Shown here piece after piece: positions 44,740 to 54,015 of a stretch of 64,000 nt of DNA. Source of the stretch: Luteibacter pinisoli (GTDB lineage Bacteria; Pseudomonadota; Gammaproteobacteria; Xanthomonadales; Rhodanobacteraceae); contig NZ_CP041046.1 of the NCBI RefSeq assembly GCF_006385595.1, positions 1,674,001 to 1,738,000 on the forward strand, given 5' to 3'. The translations under genes and the position numbers were made by a program. The notes below the pieces were generated by a model. That model worked only from the letters and a program-made list of their open reading frames with translations. It made no database searches and was not told where the DNA came from. How positions within the stretch are numbered: position 1 is the stretch's first letter; every line of letters starts with the position of its first letter.

Positions 44740-46755
44740 TCAGAAGTAGGCGCGCACACCCACGGACACGTTTCGACCTGGCATCGGCGCGACATCCTTG
44801 AACAGCGACGTCGCGGGCCGTGCCGTCTGGTTCGTCAGGTTGTTGCCATCGACGAAGGCCTCCCATTGGCTGCGCTCGTCATTAACGAACGTCCAGGCGA
44901 CGTGCGCGGTGACCAGCGTGTAGCCGGCCGTATCGGTCTCGAACGCGGCGATCTTGTCCTGCTTCATGTAGCGCACCGCGCCCACGCTGGCGCGCAGGCT
45001 GTCGGCGCTCCAGCTCAGCGTTGAACCCACGCGGCCCGCAGGAATGCGCGGCACGTTGCCGCCGCCGTTATCGAGCGTGGCGCGCACGGTGTCGCCGAAG
45101 ACGCGCAGGTCCCAGTGGCCGGACGGGCTTTCGGAAAGATGGAACGTGGCTTCGGCTTCCGCGCCGCGGAACGCCGCATCATTCTGCGACCACGTGCGCA
45201 CCGGCAGGTCGTCTTCGACCTCGCCGGTGTCGGCAAGGTAAATGAAGTTCTTGTACTTGTTGTAGTACACGGCCACCTTGCCTTCCACGATGTCGCCATG
45301 GAAATGCAGGCCCAGTTCGGCCTGGTTGGATTTTTCCTTGCCGAGGTCGCTGCCGATTTCAAAGGTGTTCGAGGCTTCGTGCGGGCCGTTGGCGAACAGT
45401 TCTTCTTCGGACGGCGCGCGCTCGGCATGGTCGAGGTTCAGCGACAGGTGCCACTGATCGGCGAAGCGCCAGGCAAACCCTGCGGAAAGACTATTCGGCG
45501 AGTAGTCCCGCTTCGCACCGTCCACCGGCTGCACGCTTTGGGTGTCGTGGCGTGCGCCGAGTTCCACTTTCACCGGCCCGAAGTCGCGCACTTCGGTTAG
45601 GAAAACGCCCACGCCCTTCGTCGTGGTCGCCGGTACGAAGGTTTCCTCGCCCACGGCGGCGAACTGGCGATGCTGGGTCTGCACGCCAAAGGAGCCGATC
45701 CAGCCCGCGAGTTCATCATGGGTGACGACGAGGCGGCCCTGGTTGCTCTGCGTGGTGAACGTGGTGCCTGGCGTGTCGCCTTCGAATTCCACGTGCTGGT
45801 AGGCGCCATGGCCGAGGCTGAAGTCGATCTTGCTGATGCCGTCGAACGGCTGCACGAGGCCGCCCTTCAAGGTGTAGTTGGTCTGCGCCATCTTGATGTG
45901 CACCGGGTCTTCGCCTTCGGCGGCGTCACCGGGCTCGGCGGGGCTGCCGTACAGATCCATGAAACGCGAGATGGAGAGGCCCAGGTAGCCCCACGATCCG
46001 AGCAGCGAGGCGCCGACGGCGCCCGAGGTGGTCTTCACCGCGCTGTTGGCGAGGGTGCCGCCAGGGATGTCGTAATCCTTGTTGTCGCGGTGCATGCCGT
46101 CAACATGGATGGCGAACTGGTCGTTGCCGGCGTCCATGCGCAGCAGGCCGGTCTTGCCGTCCGAGACGGAATCGCTGCGCACTTCGGCGCGGCCGGCGAA
46201 GCCGTTCTCGGGCGCCTTCTCCGGCACGCGGCCGTCGACCACGTTGACCACGCCGCCGATCGCACCGGAGCCGTAGAGCAGGGTGGCCGGGCCCTTGAGC
46301 ACTTCGATCTGGTCGGCGAGGAAGGGCTCCAGGGTAACCGCGTGGTCCTGGCTGACGTTGGAGACGTCCTGGGAGGAGAGGCCGTTTTCGAGGACGGCCA
46401 CGCGCGGGCCGTCCAGGCCACGGATGACCGGGCGGCCCACGGCCGTGCCCAGGGCCGAGGTCTGCACGCCGGGGATGGAGGAGACGGTTTCGCCCAGGGA
46501 GACGCCCTTGGCGTCATCCAGGGCCGACCCGGCCAGGACGGCCACGGGGGCGACGATCTGGTCGGCGTTGCGGCCGCCGGGAACCGCGTTCACCACGATG
46601 CCTTCGAGCTTGTCCACGTGCTTGCGGGACTTGCCCTCGCCATCCTTCGAGCCCATCTCCGGGGTCGTGGCATCCGGCGGGGCGTCCTCGGCCATGGCGG
46701 GGAGGCTGCTGCCGAAGGTCGCGGCAAGGGTCAGGGCGAAAAGGGTTCTACGCAT
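44740..46755 (-). CDS. znuD: TonB-dependent zinc receptor, ZnuD-like
   Basis: Outer-membrane receptor of 671 residues. A signal peptide ends at PAMAED; the plug holds VIRGLDGPRVAVLENGLSSQ and LKGPATLLYGSGAIGGVVNVV. The barrel includes LDHAERAPSEEELFANGPHEAS, a block characteristic of the ZnuD zinc-receptor group, and ends RAYF. Loops contain His- and acid-rich stretches. It sits between zur and a candidate Zur box, supporting zinc uptake. The ATG at 46755 follows TGGAG; an in-frame ATG 5 codons upstream is less likely. Confidence 0.85.
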   Translation of the reverse strand: MRRTLFALTLAATFGSSLPAMAEDAPPDATTPEMGSKDGEGKSRKHVDKLEGIVVNAVPGGRNADQIVAPVAVLAGSALDDAKGVSLGETVSSIPGVQTSALGTAVGRPVIRGLDGPRVAVLENGLSSQDVSNVSQDHAVTLEPFLADQIEVLKGPATLLYGSGAIGGVVNVVDGRVPEKAPENGFAGRAEVRSDSVSDGKTGLLRMDAGNDQFAIHVDGMHRDNKDYDIPGGTLANSAVKTTSGAVGASLLGSWGYLGLSISRFMDLYGSPAEPGDAAEGEDPVHIKMAQTNYTLKGGLVQPFDGISKIDFSLGHGAYQHVEFEGDTPGTTFTTQSNQGRLVVTHDELAGWIGSFGVQTQHRQFAAVGEETFVPATTTKGVGVFLTEVRDFGPVKVELGARHDTQSVQPVDGAKRDYSPNSLSAGFAWRFADQWHLSLNLDHAERAPSEEELFANGPHEASNTFEIGSDLGKEKSNQAELGLHFHGDIVEGKVAVYYNKYKNFIYLADTGEVEDDLPVRTWSQNDAAFRGAEAEATFHLSESPSGHWDLRVFGDTVRATLDNGGGNVPRIPAGRVGSTLSWSADSLRASVGAVRYMKQDKIAAFETDTAGYTLVTAHVAWTFVNDERSQWEAFVDGNNLTNQTARPATSLFKDVAPMPGRNVSVGVRAYF

Positions 46756-46784
46756 CGGGTGGAGCTCCATCGGTTGGACTTTGC

Positions 46785-46803
46785 AATGTTATAAAGTATC
46801 ATC
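46785..46803. promoter_or_regulatory. Candidate Zur box in the divergent znuD/merC region
   Basis: AATGTTATA on the left matches a full half-site of the gammaproteobacterial Zur palindrome; the right half (AGTATCATC) is degenerate. Located 30 bp before the receptor start and 32 bp before the MerC-like start, so it could control both. Confidence 0.6.
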
Positions 46804-46834
46804 GCTTGCCTCGACCCGTGCAAAAAGTCACGCT

Positions 46835-47293
46835 ATGCACTTCATGACCGATATGACGAACCCCGAGCCCGTTATCCGCCGCCGCTGGTGGCATGCCGCT
46901 GACCGGCTGGGCGCGACCGCGTCCTTCCTTTGCGCGATCCACTGCGCCGCCATGCCCTTCGTCATCGCGCTGCTGCCCCTGCTCGGGCTCTCCTTCCTGG
47001 CCAGCCATCGGTTCGAGGAAGGTTTTGTCGCCTTCGCCTGCGTGCTGGCCACGGCAGCCCTGGTCTCCGGGTATCGTCGGCACCACCGCCGCACCCCGCT
47101 GGTGCTGGCTACGCCTGGCCTGATCCTGCTGATCCTCGGCGTGACCTTCCTGCATGGCGGCTCGCTGGTGGTGCACAGCGTGCTCGTGACGTGCGGCGGC
47201 CTGCTGCTGGCGGCGGCGCATTTCGTCAACCTCAAGGTCGACCGCAGCGGCCATGCCGGGCACATCCACGGCCCCACCTGCGCCCACCCGTGA
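46835..47293 (+). CDS. MerC-domain membrane protein
   Basis: A 152-residue inner-membrane protein with four hydrophobic segments. The MerC pattern ATASFLCAIHCAAMPFVIALLP contains the Cys pair (CAIHC) that binds metal. The C-terminus is His-rich (HAGHIHGPTCAHP). MerC proteins transport mercuric ion in resistance operons, but here there are no mer genes and the setting is zinc homeostasis, so zinc is the likelier metal. In-frame ATGs at 46844 and 46853 are alternative starts. Confidence 0.8.
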   Translation: MHFMTDMTNPEPVIRRRWWHAADRLGATASFLCAIHCAAMPFVIALLPLLGLSFLASHRFEEGFVAFACVLATAALVSGYRRHHRRTPLVLATPGLILLILGVTFLHGGSLVVHSVLVTCGGLLLAAAHFVNLKVDRSGHAGHIHGPTCAHP

Positions 47294-47330
47294 TTGTGTA
47301 ACCGCGTACGCCGCACCTAGGCTTCGCCCC

Positions 47331-48299
47331 ATGGCACACGACCACGCCCACGCTGATGGCCATTCCCATGGCCACTCGCACGACCACGACCATGACCACT
47401 CGCACTTCGCCGGAAGTAGCGAGCGGAAGCTGTTGTTCGCGTTCGTCCTTACCACCGTCATGCTGGTCGTCGAGGCGGCCGGTGGCCTCGTTTCCGGCTC
47501 GCTGGCGCTGCTGGCCGACGCCGGGCACATGCTCGTCGATGCCCTCGCGCTGCTGCTGGCCTTCCTTGGCGCCCGTTTCGCGGCGCGTCCGGCGGATGCG
47601 CGACGCACCTACGGCTACGGCCGCATCGAGGTGCTGGCGGGCTTCGTCAATGCACTGACCCAGTTCGCGCTGGTCGCCTTCATCATCATCGAGGCCGTGC
47701 AGCGCCTGTTCGACCCGCAGCCGATTCTTTCCGGGGTGATGCTGATCGTCGCCCTGGTCGGCCTGGCCGCCAACGTGGTGGTGCTGCGCAGCCTGCATGG
47801 CCACGACCCGGATGACGTGAACATCGCTGGCGCGAGCCTGCACGTGCTGGGCGACCTGCTTGGTTCGGTCGCGGCCGTGCTGGCCGCGCTGGCCGTGCGC
47901 TGGATGGGCTGGCTCTGGGCGGATCCGGCCCTGTCGATCCTGGTGTCGCTGCTGATCCTGCGCAGCGCCTGGTCGCTCGTCCGCCGTTCGGGGCACATCC
48001 TGCTTGAGGGCACGCCCGAGGGCGTTCACCTGGAAGAGGTGGAGGCCACCCTGGCCCAGTGCGATCCGGCCATCCTGGACATCCACCACGTGCACGTCTG
48101 GCAGGTGACCGCGGGCTCGCGGATGGCCACCCTGCATGCCGAACTGGCGGAAGGGGCCGACCAGGCCCGCGTTCTCACCGCCATCAAGACCACGCTCAGC
48201 GAGCGCTGGAAGGTCGGCCACGCCACCGTGCAATTTGATCCGGGGCATTGTCCGGACGAGCTGGAAGGCTGCGGGCAGGAGAACCGGCACGTTCACTGA
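47331..48299 (+). CDS. Cation diffusion facilitator zinc exporter (ZitB/CzcD type)
   Basis: Exports Zn2+ (possibly Cd2+ or Co2+) from the cytoplasm in exchange for protons. 322 residues: a His/Asp-rich N-terminus (HADGHSHGHSHDHDHDHSH), six membrane segments with SGSLALLADAGHMLVDALAL and ASLHVLGDLLGSVAAVLAAL carrying the HxxxD zinc site, and a C-terminal ferredoxin-like domain with HHVHVWQ. It is 37 bp downstream of the MerC-like gene. Uptake receptor, regulator and exporter together make a zinc-balance locus. Confidence 0.9.
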   Translation: MAHDHAHADGHSHGHSHDHDHDHSHFAGSSERKLLFAFVLTTVMLVVEAAGGLVSGSLALLADAGHMLVDALALLLAFLGARFAARPADARRTYGYGRIEVLAGFVNALTQFALVAFIIIEAVQRLFDPQPILSGVMLIVALVGLAANVVVLRSLHGHDPDDVNIAGASLHVLGDLLGSVAAVLAALAVRWMGWLWADPALSILVSLLILRSAWSLVRRSGHILLEGTPEGVHLEEVEATLAQCDPAILDIHHVHVWQVTAGSRMATLHAELAEGADQARVLTAIKTTLSERWKVGHATVQFDPGHCPDELEGCGQENRHVH

Positions 48300-48378
48300 A
48301 CGGCCACCCTTGCGCTTTACGCGGCCGCTGATACGATGTCCGGCCGTTCCTCTTCACCTCAGAATTAAGGAGTTTCCC

Positions 48379-48540
48379 ATGGGCAAGGGCGACCGCCGCA
48401 CCCGTCGCGGCAAGATCTACCGTTCCAGCTACGGCATTGCCCGTCCGCACACCGACATCGTCACCGGCGCTGCCGTGGCGAAGCCGGCAGCTGCCAAGCC
48501 GGCCGCGGCCAAGAAGGCTGCGCCACGCAAGAAGGCCTGA
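48379..48540 (+). CDS. 30S ribosomal protein THX (bTHX)
   Basis: A 53-residue, very basic protein beginning MGKGDRRTRRGKIYRSSYGI, the signature of bTHX, which fits into the head of the small subunit. The tail is Ala/Lys/Pro repeats ending RKKA. AAGGAG lies six bases upstream of the ATG, and a strong terminator follows. Confidence 0.9.
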   Translation: MGKGDRRTRRGKIYRSSYGIARPHTDIVTGAAVAKPAAAKPAAAKKAAPRKKA

Positions 48541-48562
48541 GCCTCCTTTGCGTGACACGAAA

Positions 48563-48586
48563 AACCCCGCCTCGGCGGGGTTTTTT
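48563..48586. terminator. Bidirectional terminator after the THX gene
   Basis: AACCCCGCC/GGCGGGGTT stem with a TC loop, A run on the left and T6 on the right; the same hairpin as after accD. It also serves the convergent DHFR-like gene. Confidence 0.9.
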
Positions 48587-48596
48587 GTTGGGCCGG

Positions 48597-49127
48597 TCAG
48601 GCGGGCACATAGGTGAGCCGGATCACGTCCTCGCCGATCACGTCGCTGGCCAACAGGCGCAGGGGCGGCAAGGGCGCCGTGAAACAGGGCTTGGCGCCGC
48701 CCACGACCACCGGATGCACGTAAAGTCGGTACTCATCGATGAGGCCCAGGGCGGCCAGGTGCCGCACCAGGCCGGGGGCACCGACTTCAATCACGCCCTC
48801 ATGCTCCATCGTGAGGCGGCGCAGTTCGGGTTCGACGGGGTCGCTGATCAGGGTGGCGTTCGGGCCAACCGACGTCAGCGTGCGCGACACCACCCATTTC
48901 GGCCGGGCCCGCCACACCGCCGCATACTCGCGTTCCGCGGCATCCCACCCGGCATCGTCGTCATCCCAGTAGCGCATCACGTCGTACAGGCCGCGGCCAT
49001 ACACCATGCCCGTCAGGTGCCGGACATCTTCGATGAAGTGGCGAAAGAGCAACGGGCCCGGTGCAAACGCCTGGTGGTCGACGTAGCCATCGAGTGACTG
49101 GTTTATCGCGAAGACGAGCTTTGCCAT
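48597..49127 (-). CDS. Dihydrofolate-reductase-family protein (RibD C-terminal type)
   Basis: A 176-residue NAD(P)H-binding protein of the RibD C-terminal/YyaP-like group. Features are FAINQSLDGYVDH at the start, GMVYGRGLYDVMRYW, KWVVSRTL, and IDEYRLYVHPVVVGGAKPCF near the end. These proteins resemble dihydrofolate reductase but usually have no proven substrate. Monocistronic, convergent with the THX gene. Confidence 0.85.
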   Translation of the reverse strand: MAKLVFAINQSLDGYVDHQAFAPGPLLFRHFIEDVRHLTGMVYGRGLYDVMRYWDDDDAGWDAAEREYAAVWRARPKWVVSRTLTSVGPNATLISDPVEPELRRLTMEHEGVIEVGAPGLVRHLAALGLIDEYRLYVHPVVVGGAKPCFTAPLPPLRLLASDVIGEDVIRLTYVPA

Positions 49128-49211
49128 GGGTATGTCCGCGGCGAGGGCTTTGCCGCAGCTTGAGCCGCCGTGGCGCGGATGTCGACTAGGGGGCCGGAGC
49201 CGCGTACCACT

Positions 49212-50372
49212 TCAGTTCGGCAGAAGCAGGTCAAAGCCGGGAATCGCCACGTCGAAGGCGCGCTCGATAAGCCAGCCCGTGGCGATGACGACGATGGCCC
49301 ACGAGCCCCAGCGCAGGACACCGATACGATAAAACGCGGTGCGACGGACGAGAAATGCCACGGGAAGGAACGCCAGCACGATCGCTTCCTGGCCTATCTC
49401 CACGCCCACGCTGAAGCCGCCCAGCGACGCCGCCATCGCCCCGGGTGGGAGTTGCAGGCCGGTAAGCGCGCTGGCGAACCCGAGGCCATGGATCAGGCCG
49501 AAGGCAAACGCGACGAGCCAGATCCGGCGGTGGACCAGGGGAAAAATGTTATTCAGCGCCGCGATCAGCACGGACAGGGCGATACCGGATTCCACCAGTC
49601 GCGAGGGCACATGGACCAGGCCGAGGACGGCCAGCGTGAGCGTGATGGAGTGCGACACGCTGAATGCCGTCACGATCTTCACGACGTCGAGGCAGGCCGC
49701 CCAGAAACGCTCCACGGGTTGCCAGCCCCCTCGGCGCAGCAGCACGGCGGGAAACAGCAGCGAGAGCAGGAACAGGATGTGATCGATCCCGGTCCAGATG
49801 TGCCAGATACCGTCGACAAGAAAGCTGGTGAACTCGCCCCAGCGGTCCGGTTCACGCAGGTCGAGGCTGGCTTCAGGGTGCGACGGGCCGAGCGCGGCGC
49901 CTGCCGTGTGTCCGCCGGCATGGAGCGTCACGATGCCGCGGTGGTAGGGGTCGATGTCATACATCAGGGTGTAGACCACCGTCATGCGGCTGGGGATGTT
50001 CTTGTCGCAGACGGCATCGAAGAGGACCACGGCATAGGCACCATCGGTGTGTTCGTCGATCGCCTGGCCGGTGGGCGCCAGGGCGCAGGTGAGGCCGTCC
50101 CCTTTGACGACAAGGTGGCTGAGCGCGTACGTCTCGATCGCCGCGCGCCGCGCCTTGACCTCACCCCATGTGATCGCCCCATCGTGGTTGCCGTCGATAC
50201 CGATGGCGTAGTCGAGGTCGCGTAGGGCGATGTCCCACTGGCCCCGCATGCGATGGGCGTCGGAGCTATCGGTGCGCAGGGTGAGGTACGCATCGCTTTC
50301 CTTGTGCGCCGATGCAAGCGGTGCCACGAGGACGGCGATGAGCGCAAGCGCGACGCGTTGCCAGGCCCTCAT
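49212..50372 (-). CDS. HupE/UreJ-family membrane protein
   Basis: 386 residues: signal peptide (ends PLASAHKES), a periplasmic N-terminal domain of about 180 residues with a calcium-loop-like DGNHDGAITW, then a HupE/UreJ membrane domain with six or seven helices (GIDHILFLLSLLFPAVLL, HSITLTLAVLGL, GLIHGLGFASALTGLQLP). Relatives are implicated in nickel or cobalt handling, though the long-periplasmic-domain form has no settled role. Its start overlaps the TPR gene stop by 4 bp. Last gene of the DUF4331-TPR-HupE operon. Confidence 0.87.
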   Translation of the reverse strand: MRAWQRVALALIAVLVAPLASAHKESDAYLTLRTDSSDAHRMRGQWDIALRDLDYAIGIDGNHDGAITWGEVKARRAAIETYALSHLVVKGDGLTCALAPTGQAIDEHTDGAYAVVLFDAVCDKNIPSRMTVVYTLMYDIDPYHRGIVTLHAGGHTAGAALGPSHPEASLDLREPDRWGEFTSFLVDGIWHIWTGIDHILFLLSLLFPAVLLRRGGWQPVERFWAACLDVVKIVTAFSVSHSITLTLAVLGLVHVPSRLVESGIALSVLIAALNNIFPLVHRRIWLVAFAFGLIHGLGFASALTGLQLPPGAMAASLGGFSVGVEIGQEAIVLAFLPVAFLVRRTAFYRIGVLRWGSWAIVVIATGWLIERAFDVAIPGFDLLLPN

Positions 50373-51592
50373 GGGTGTACCGCGGCGACGAGCGGGTCGA
50401 CCGAGGGATCCGTCATGCCGCTGCTCCGTGCGAACTCGACCACGGGCGTGGCGGCCTGCGGCTGCCCGGCGGCTATCGCCGCCTCAAGGAAGATGCGCGC
50501 ATCCTTGGGTGAGCGCTGCGTCTTCCAGTTGAGCGTCGCCAGGCGGAGGGCGGCTGCCGCATCGTGGTGGACGTGCAGCAGATAGGCGGCCTGCTCGCGC
50601 AGGAACAGGTGATCGCCGCGTTGCTCCATCGCCGCAAAACGGCCGTCCATGGCGCGCATGTCCGCGGGAGCCCGCGCATCGCCCAGCGCGACTTCCGCGC
50701 GTACGCGCACGAGAAAGGACGTGTCGGACTGGGTATCGCCGATGACGAGCGCGAGCGCATCCGCCGCGCGGCCCTGGTCAAGCAGGGACTCGCCGTAGTC
50801 AGCGAGCAGGAAGTTGTCACCCGGTGTCCAGCGAAGCGCGTTGCGGAAATGCGCGTCGGCGATGTCGGGCTGGCCCATGCGCAGCGCCGTGTCGGCCATC
50901 AGGCCTTCGATCCACGCGTGGATGTCGGGCGGTGCATCGGGGCCAGGGTCCTGGATCAGGCCGAGCAAGGCATACGCCTGCTTTGCATGCCCGTCGAGCG
51001 ACCGCAGGGATGACGTGCACGCCATGCCCATGAAACTGCCGCCAGCATTCGCCAGTTGCACGCAGGCGTGGTTAGCCGTCGCGTAGTCGCCCTGGACCAT
51101 GGCGACGCTGGCCAGGGTAAGCCAGCCCTGCGCGCTGTCCGGGTCGTGGCGAAGGGTCGCTTCGAGCTCCGTGCGCGCACCCAGGAAATCGTGCCGGCTT
51201 TGCAGGATGGTGGCGTGGGCAAGGGAGACCGGAACCGGGGGCGCGGGCGTGCGCATGAAGGGTTCAAGCACCGCCATGGCCCGGCCGAGGTAGCGCGCAT
51301 CACCCGTGCTGCGTCCGTAGTCGATGTAGGCATGCGCCAGGGCGACGGCGCGCGAGGCATCGCCGGGCTGGGCTGCCAGGCGTGCTCGCAGCGTATCGAA
51401 CGCGCGCACGCGGGGATCCGTGTGCGGTGGCACGCGCTGTAACACCACGCTGTCGCTCACCGGCACGTAGGGCGTGGTGTGTTGTGCGAACGCCGCGCTG
51501 CCGACAAGGCAGCACGCGCAGAAAAGAAGCGAGCGCGGCAGTCTCGAACCCGAGGCTGCCGCGCACCGTCGTGCCAGGCCCGTCCAGGGCAT
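50369..51592 (-). CDS. Exported TPR-repeat protein
   Basis: 407 residues with a signal peptide (LLFCACCLVGSAAFA). The body is TPR-like throughout: AVALAHAYIDYGRSTGDARY, TELEATLRHDPDSAQGWLTL, ADAHFRNALRWTPGDNFLLA. It lies between the DUF4331 gene and the HupE gene, overlapping the latter by 4 bp. The constant neighbourhood suggests a scaffold or assembly factor for the other two; no direct evidence. Confidence 0.8.
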   Translation of the reverse strand: MPWTGLARRCAAASGSRLPRSLLFCACCLVGSAAFAQHTTPYVPVSDSVVLQRVPPHTDPRVRAFDTLRARLAAQPGDASRAVALAHAYIDYGRSTGDARYLGRAMAVLEPFMRTPAPPVPVSLAHATILQSRHDFLGARTELEATLRHDPDSAQGWLTLASVAMVQGDYATANHACVQLANAGGSFMGMACTSSLRSLDGHAKQAYALLGLIQDPGPDAPPDIHAWIEGLMADTALRMGQPDIADAHFRNALRWTPGDNFLLADYGESLLDQGRAADALALVIGDTQSDTSFLVRVRAEVALGDARAPADMRAMDGRFAAMEQRGDHLFLREQAAYLLHVHHDAAAALRLATLNWKTQRSPKDARIFLEAAIAAGQPQAATPVVEFARSSGMTDPSVDPLVAAVHP

Positions 51593-51619
51593 CGGCAGGG
51601 CCCGTGTCCGCCCGGCGTC

Positions 51620-53116
51620 CTACTGGGCGGCCATCGCGGCGTTCACCGACCCCGGCACCGGCGTGTTGAGGTACGGGAAGTGATCCAGGTACGTATCGGC
51701 CGCGGAGACGCTGCCCGTGACCTGAGAGGTGGCAGTGGTCGGGCCCGCGGCTCGCGCCCCATCGGTGAATGGCGCGCCGTTATTGGGATCGGCCGTCTGG
51801 TCGCCGCACGCACCGATGGCGGTACTGCACAGGGCCCCTTCCTCAGCGCGCAGGGCGATATCCACCACGTCGTCCACCGGGCGGCGGCCATTGGGGAAGC
51901 CGGCCAGATCGTTACCGAGCACGCCCAGGTCGTTCTGCCCGGCGGGCGGCGTCGCGACGATCGACGTGTTCAGGCGCAGCTCTTCCGCGGGCACGACGTT
52001 GGCTGGCTGGTTCAGGCCCGCCACACCCGTGAGGAACACGCTGACCAGGTCGTTGCGTGGACTGTGCGGCACGGCAACGCCGAAAAGCGCGTTGAGCAGC
52101 ACCGGGACGGTCGGGTTGGTCACGTAACTGAGGAACTGTTTATCCCGTGCGGGCACGCTTCCATTGAAGCGGTCCTTGTCCTTCAATCCGATGACCAGCT
52201 CGTTGACCAGCGGTGAGCCAAGGCGCGACACCTGGACGAAGTCGGCGAAGCTGAAGGGCACGTCATTATTGTTGAGCACGCGGTAACGAGGCTGGCTCGC
52301 GGTCGTCCAGCCGCCAAGGATCGGTTGCCGCGCCGTCGCCCCGAGGCAGGATGCGGGCACTTCCAGGGCAAGGGTGGTGACGTTCTTGTGGGTAAGCGCG
52401 TTGGGCGTGCCGTCGCGCGGACCCAGCGGATTCAGGTTCACGAGATCGAAAATCGCGCCGAGGTCAGCGACGAAGCCGTCCTTGCGCTGGCCGGCGAAAA
52501 CGCGGCCCGGCGCGGGGCAGCCAGGGATTTTCACGGTGTAGACGTAGTTGCTCGCGTAGGCCTCGTAGTTGGCAATCGACTTGTTGCCGATATTGTCGAC
52601 GGGTTTGGTGAAGACGCTTGAGCCGCTCGTGGCGTTGGTAAGCGGCTGGCCGCGCCAGAGCGCGTTATCGCCCTTCATCACTTCAACCGAGTAGGTCTCA
52701 AGGCGGTTGAGGTTGCTTTGGTCCGTCGCCGTCACCGGCCCGATATTCAGCAGCGGCTGCGATTGGTTCACGCCACCGGCCGGTACGGTCAGGTTCTTGT
52801 CGTGGTTGTTGAAGTGGAAGCGAAACGTAAGGTCCGATCGTGCCTTGCCACTGCTGTCGATGTGGAAGTCGTAGACGGCGTTTTCGTCGAGGAAGTGGAA
52901 GTTGGGCCCGCTGTACGCATCCTGCAGGGGATCGTAGTTGGCGATGAGCGTGACGTAACCGGCACGGTTCGCCTCGTAGCTCATGAACATATAGAAATCG
53001 CTGGCATCCACCTGGGGCTGCGTGGCGATGAAGGGGGCTTCGCGATGGCTGGATGCGGCAGCTAACCCTGGTATCAGGGCCATCGCCACGGCGATGCAGG
53101 TCAAGGTCATTTTCAC
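51620..53116 (-). CDS. DUF4331-domain exported protein
   Basis: 498 residues with a signal peptide (LTCIAVAMALIPGLAAA) followed by SSHREAPFIATQPQVDASDF, the start of the DUF4331 domain. Conserved blocks: DFYMFMSYE, NGRRPVDDVVDIALRAEEG near the end, FLSYVTNPTVPVLLNALF. Function is unknown; the domain occurs in extracellular and periplasmic proteins. I prefer the GTG at 53116, seven bases after GAGGT, to the ATG two codons later. First gene of the operon with the TPR and HupE-like proteins. Confidence 0.85.
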   Translation of the reverse strand: MKMTLTCIAVAMALIPGLAAASSHREAPFIATQPQVDASDFYMFMSYEANRAGYVTLIANYDPLQDAYSGPNFHFLDENAVYDFHIDSSGKARSDLTFRFHFNNHDKNLTVPAGGVNQSQPLLNIGPVTATDQSNLNRLETYSVEVMKGDNALWRGQPLTNATSGSSVFTKPVDNIGNKSIANYEAYASNYVYTVKIPGCPAPGRVFAGQRKDGFVADLGAIFDLVNLNPLGPRDGTPNALTHKNVTTLALEVPASCLGATARQPILGGWTTASQPRYRVLNNNDVPFSFADFVQVSRLGSPLVNELVIGLKDKDRFNGSVPARDKQFLSYVTNPTVPVLLNALFGVAVPHSPRNDLVSVFLTGVAGLNQPANVVPAEELRLNTSIVATPPAGQNDLGVLGNDLAGFPNGRRPVDDVVDIALRAEEGALCSTAIGACGDQTADPNNGAPFTDGARAAGPTTATSQVTGSVSAADTYLDHFPYLNTPVPGSVNAAMAAQ

Positions 53117-53304
53117 GGTGGTTACCTCACGTCGATCGGAGAGGCCGCGGCCCCCTCGGGAGCCACGGTTCGTCGGTACGGACGTACTTCCGGTATGTCG
53201 TCTCGACCCCCCTGATCGGTCCACCTTTCCCGCGACGGACCCCCTTACTTACGTGGCGGGTGGCGCCATGGATGCAGGTATCGGCCTGGCCAAACGATAT
53301 AGGC

Positions 53305-54015
53305 CTAAAGTTCGATGCCGGTTTCGAACTCGATACCGCTCTCGCCATGGGCGGCGATGACGTTGCAGGTGACGATGCCCGGGAAGATGTTGCGCACGGC
53401 GCCTGCGTGGTTCTCTGGGTTGAACAGCGGCGGCGTATGCGACCACGCCCGGTAGCCGAGGGCCTTGATGGCGTCCACCTCGTGTTCCGCTGCTTCAAGC
53501 CCGCTCAGCCGCGCATACAGCACGGGCCGATGGTCGCGCAGTGTCCGTGCCGCTCCGGCGAGTGCATCGGGCAAGGCGTGGGCGAGGTTTATCTTGAGCA
53601 GGTGCAGGGCCGGCAGCGCAAGGCCGTCAAGCGTGGCCTTGCGTACCGCTTCGCCGTCGAGCTCGTGCATGCCATCCGCGTCGCCCAGCCACGCATGATG
53701 CGTGAAGACATTGGGCAGCTGGTTCAGCGCCACGTTTGCGCAGAGCTGCTGGAACGGCAGGCGTCGTGGCTCGATGACATGCACCGCGCCGGTGTCGCCG
53801 ACGGCGCGTGCAAGCCACAAGGTGTGCGCGCCGAAATCACCGCCGATCTCGACGACGTGGTGGCCATCGGTGACGAGGCCACTGAGCAGGTCGGTTTCCT
53901 GTTCGGCCCATTCGCCGTAGAACTGCAGGGCGCGCGCGGCGGGTGCGTCACTGGGCGAGGGTGCGCACAGGCCGTAACGGGTGGTGAGCAGCGGGGAGGT
54001 CTTGGTGCGGGTCAT
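53305..54015 (-). CDS. FkbM-family methyltransferase-like protein
   Basis: 236 residues resembling FkbM-type AdoMet-dependent O-methyltransferases: VVEIGGDFGAHTLWLARAVG is motif I, GAVHVIEPRRLPFQQLCANV motif II, LLKINLAHALPDAL motif III. Some positions (IGGDFG, KINLA) depart from the common IGANxG and KIDxEG, so the activity may be altered. Its start overlaps the stop of the upstream lipoprotein gene by 4 bp (ATGA). The target is unknown. Confidence 0.75.
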   Translation of the reverse strand: MTRTKTSPLLTTRYGLCAPSPSDAPAARALQFYGEWAEQETDLLSGLVTDGHHVVEIGGDFGAHTLWLARAVGDTGAVHVIEPRRLPFQQLCANVALNQLPNVFTHHAWLGDADGMHELDGEAVRKATLDGLALPALHLLKINLAHALPDALAGAARTLRDHRPVLYARLSGLEAAEHEVDAIKALGYRAWSHTPPLFNPENHAGAVRNIFPGIVTCNVIAAHGESGIEFETGIEL

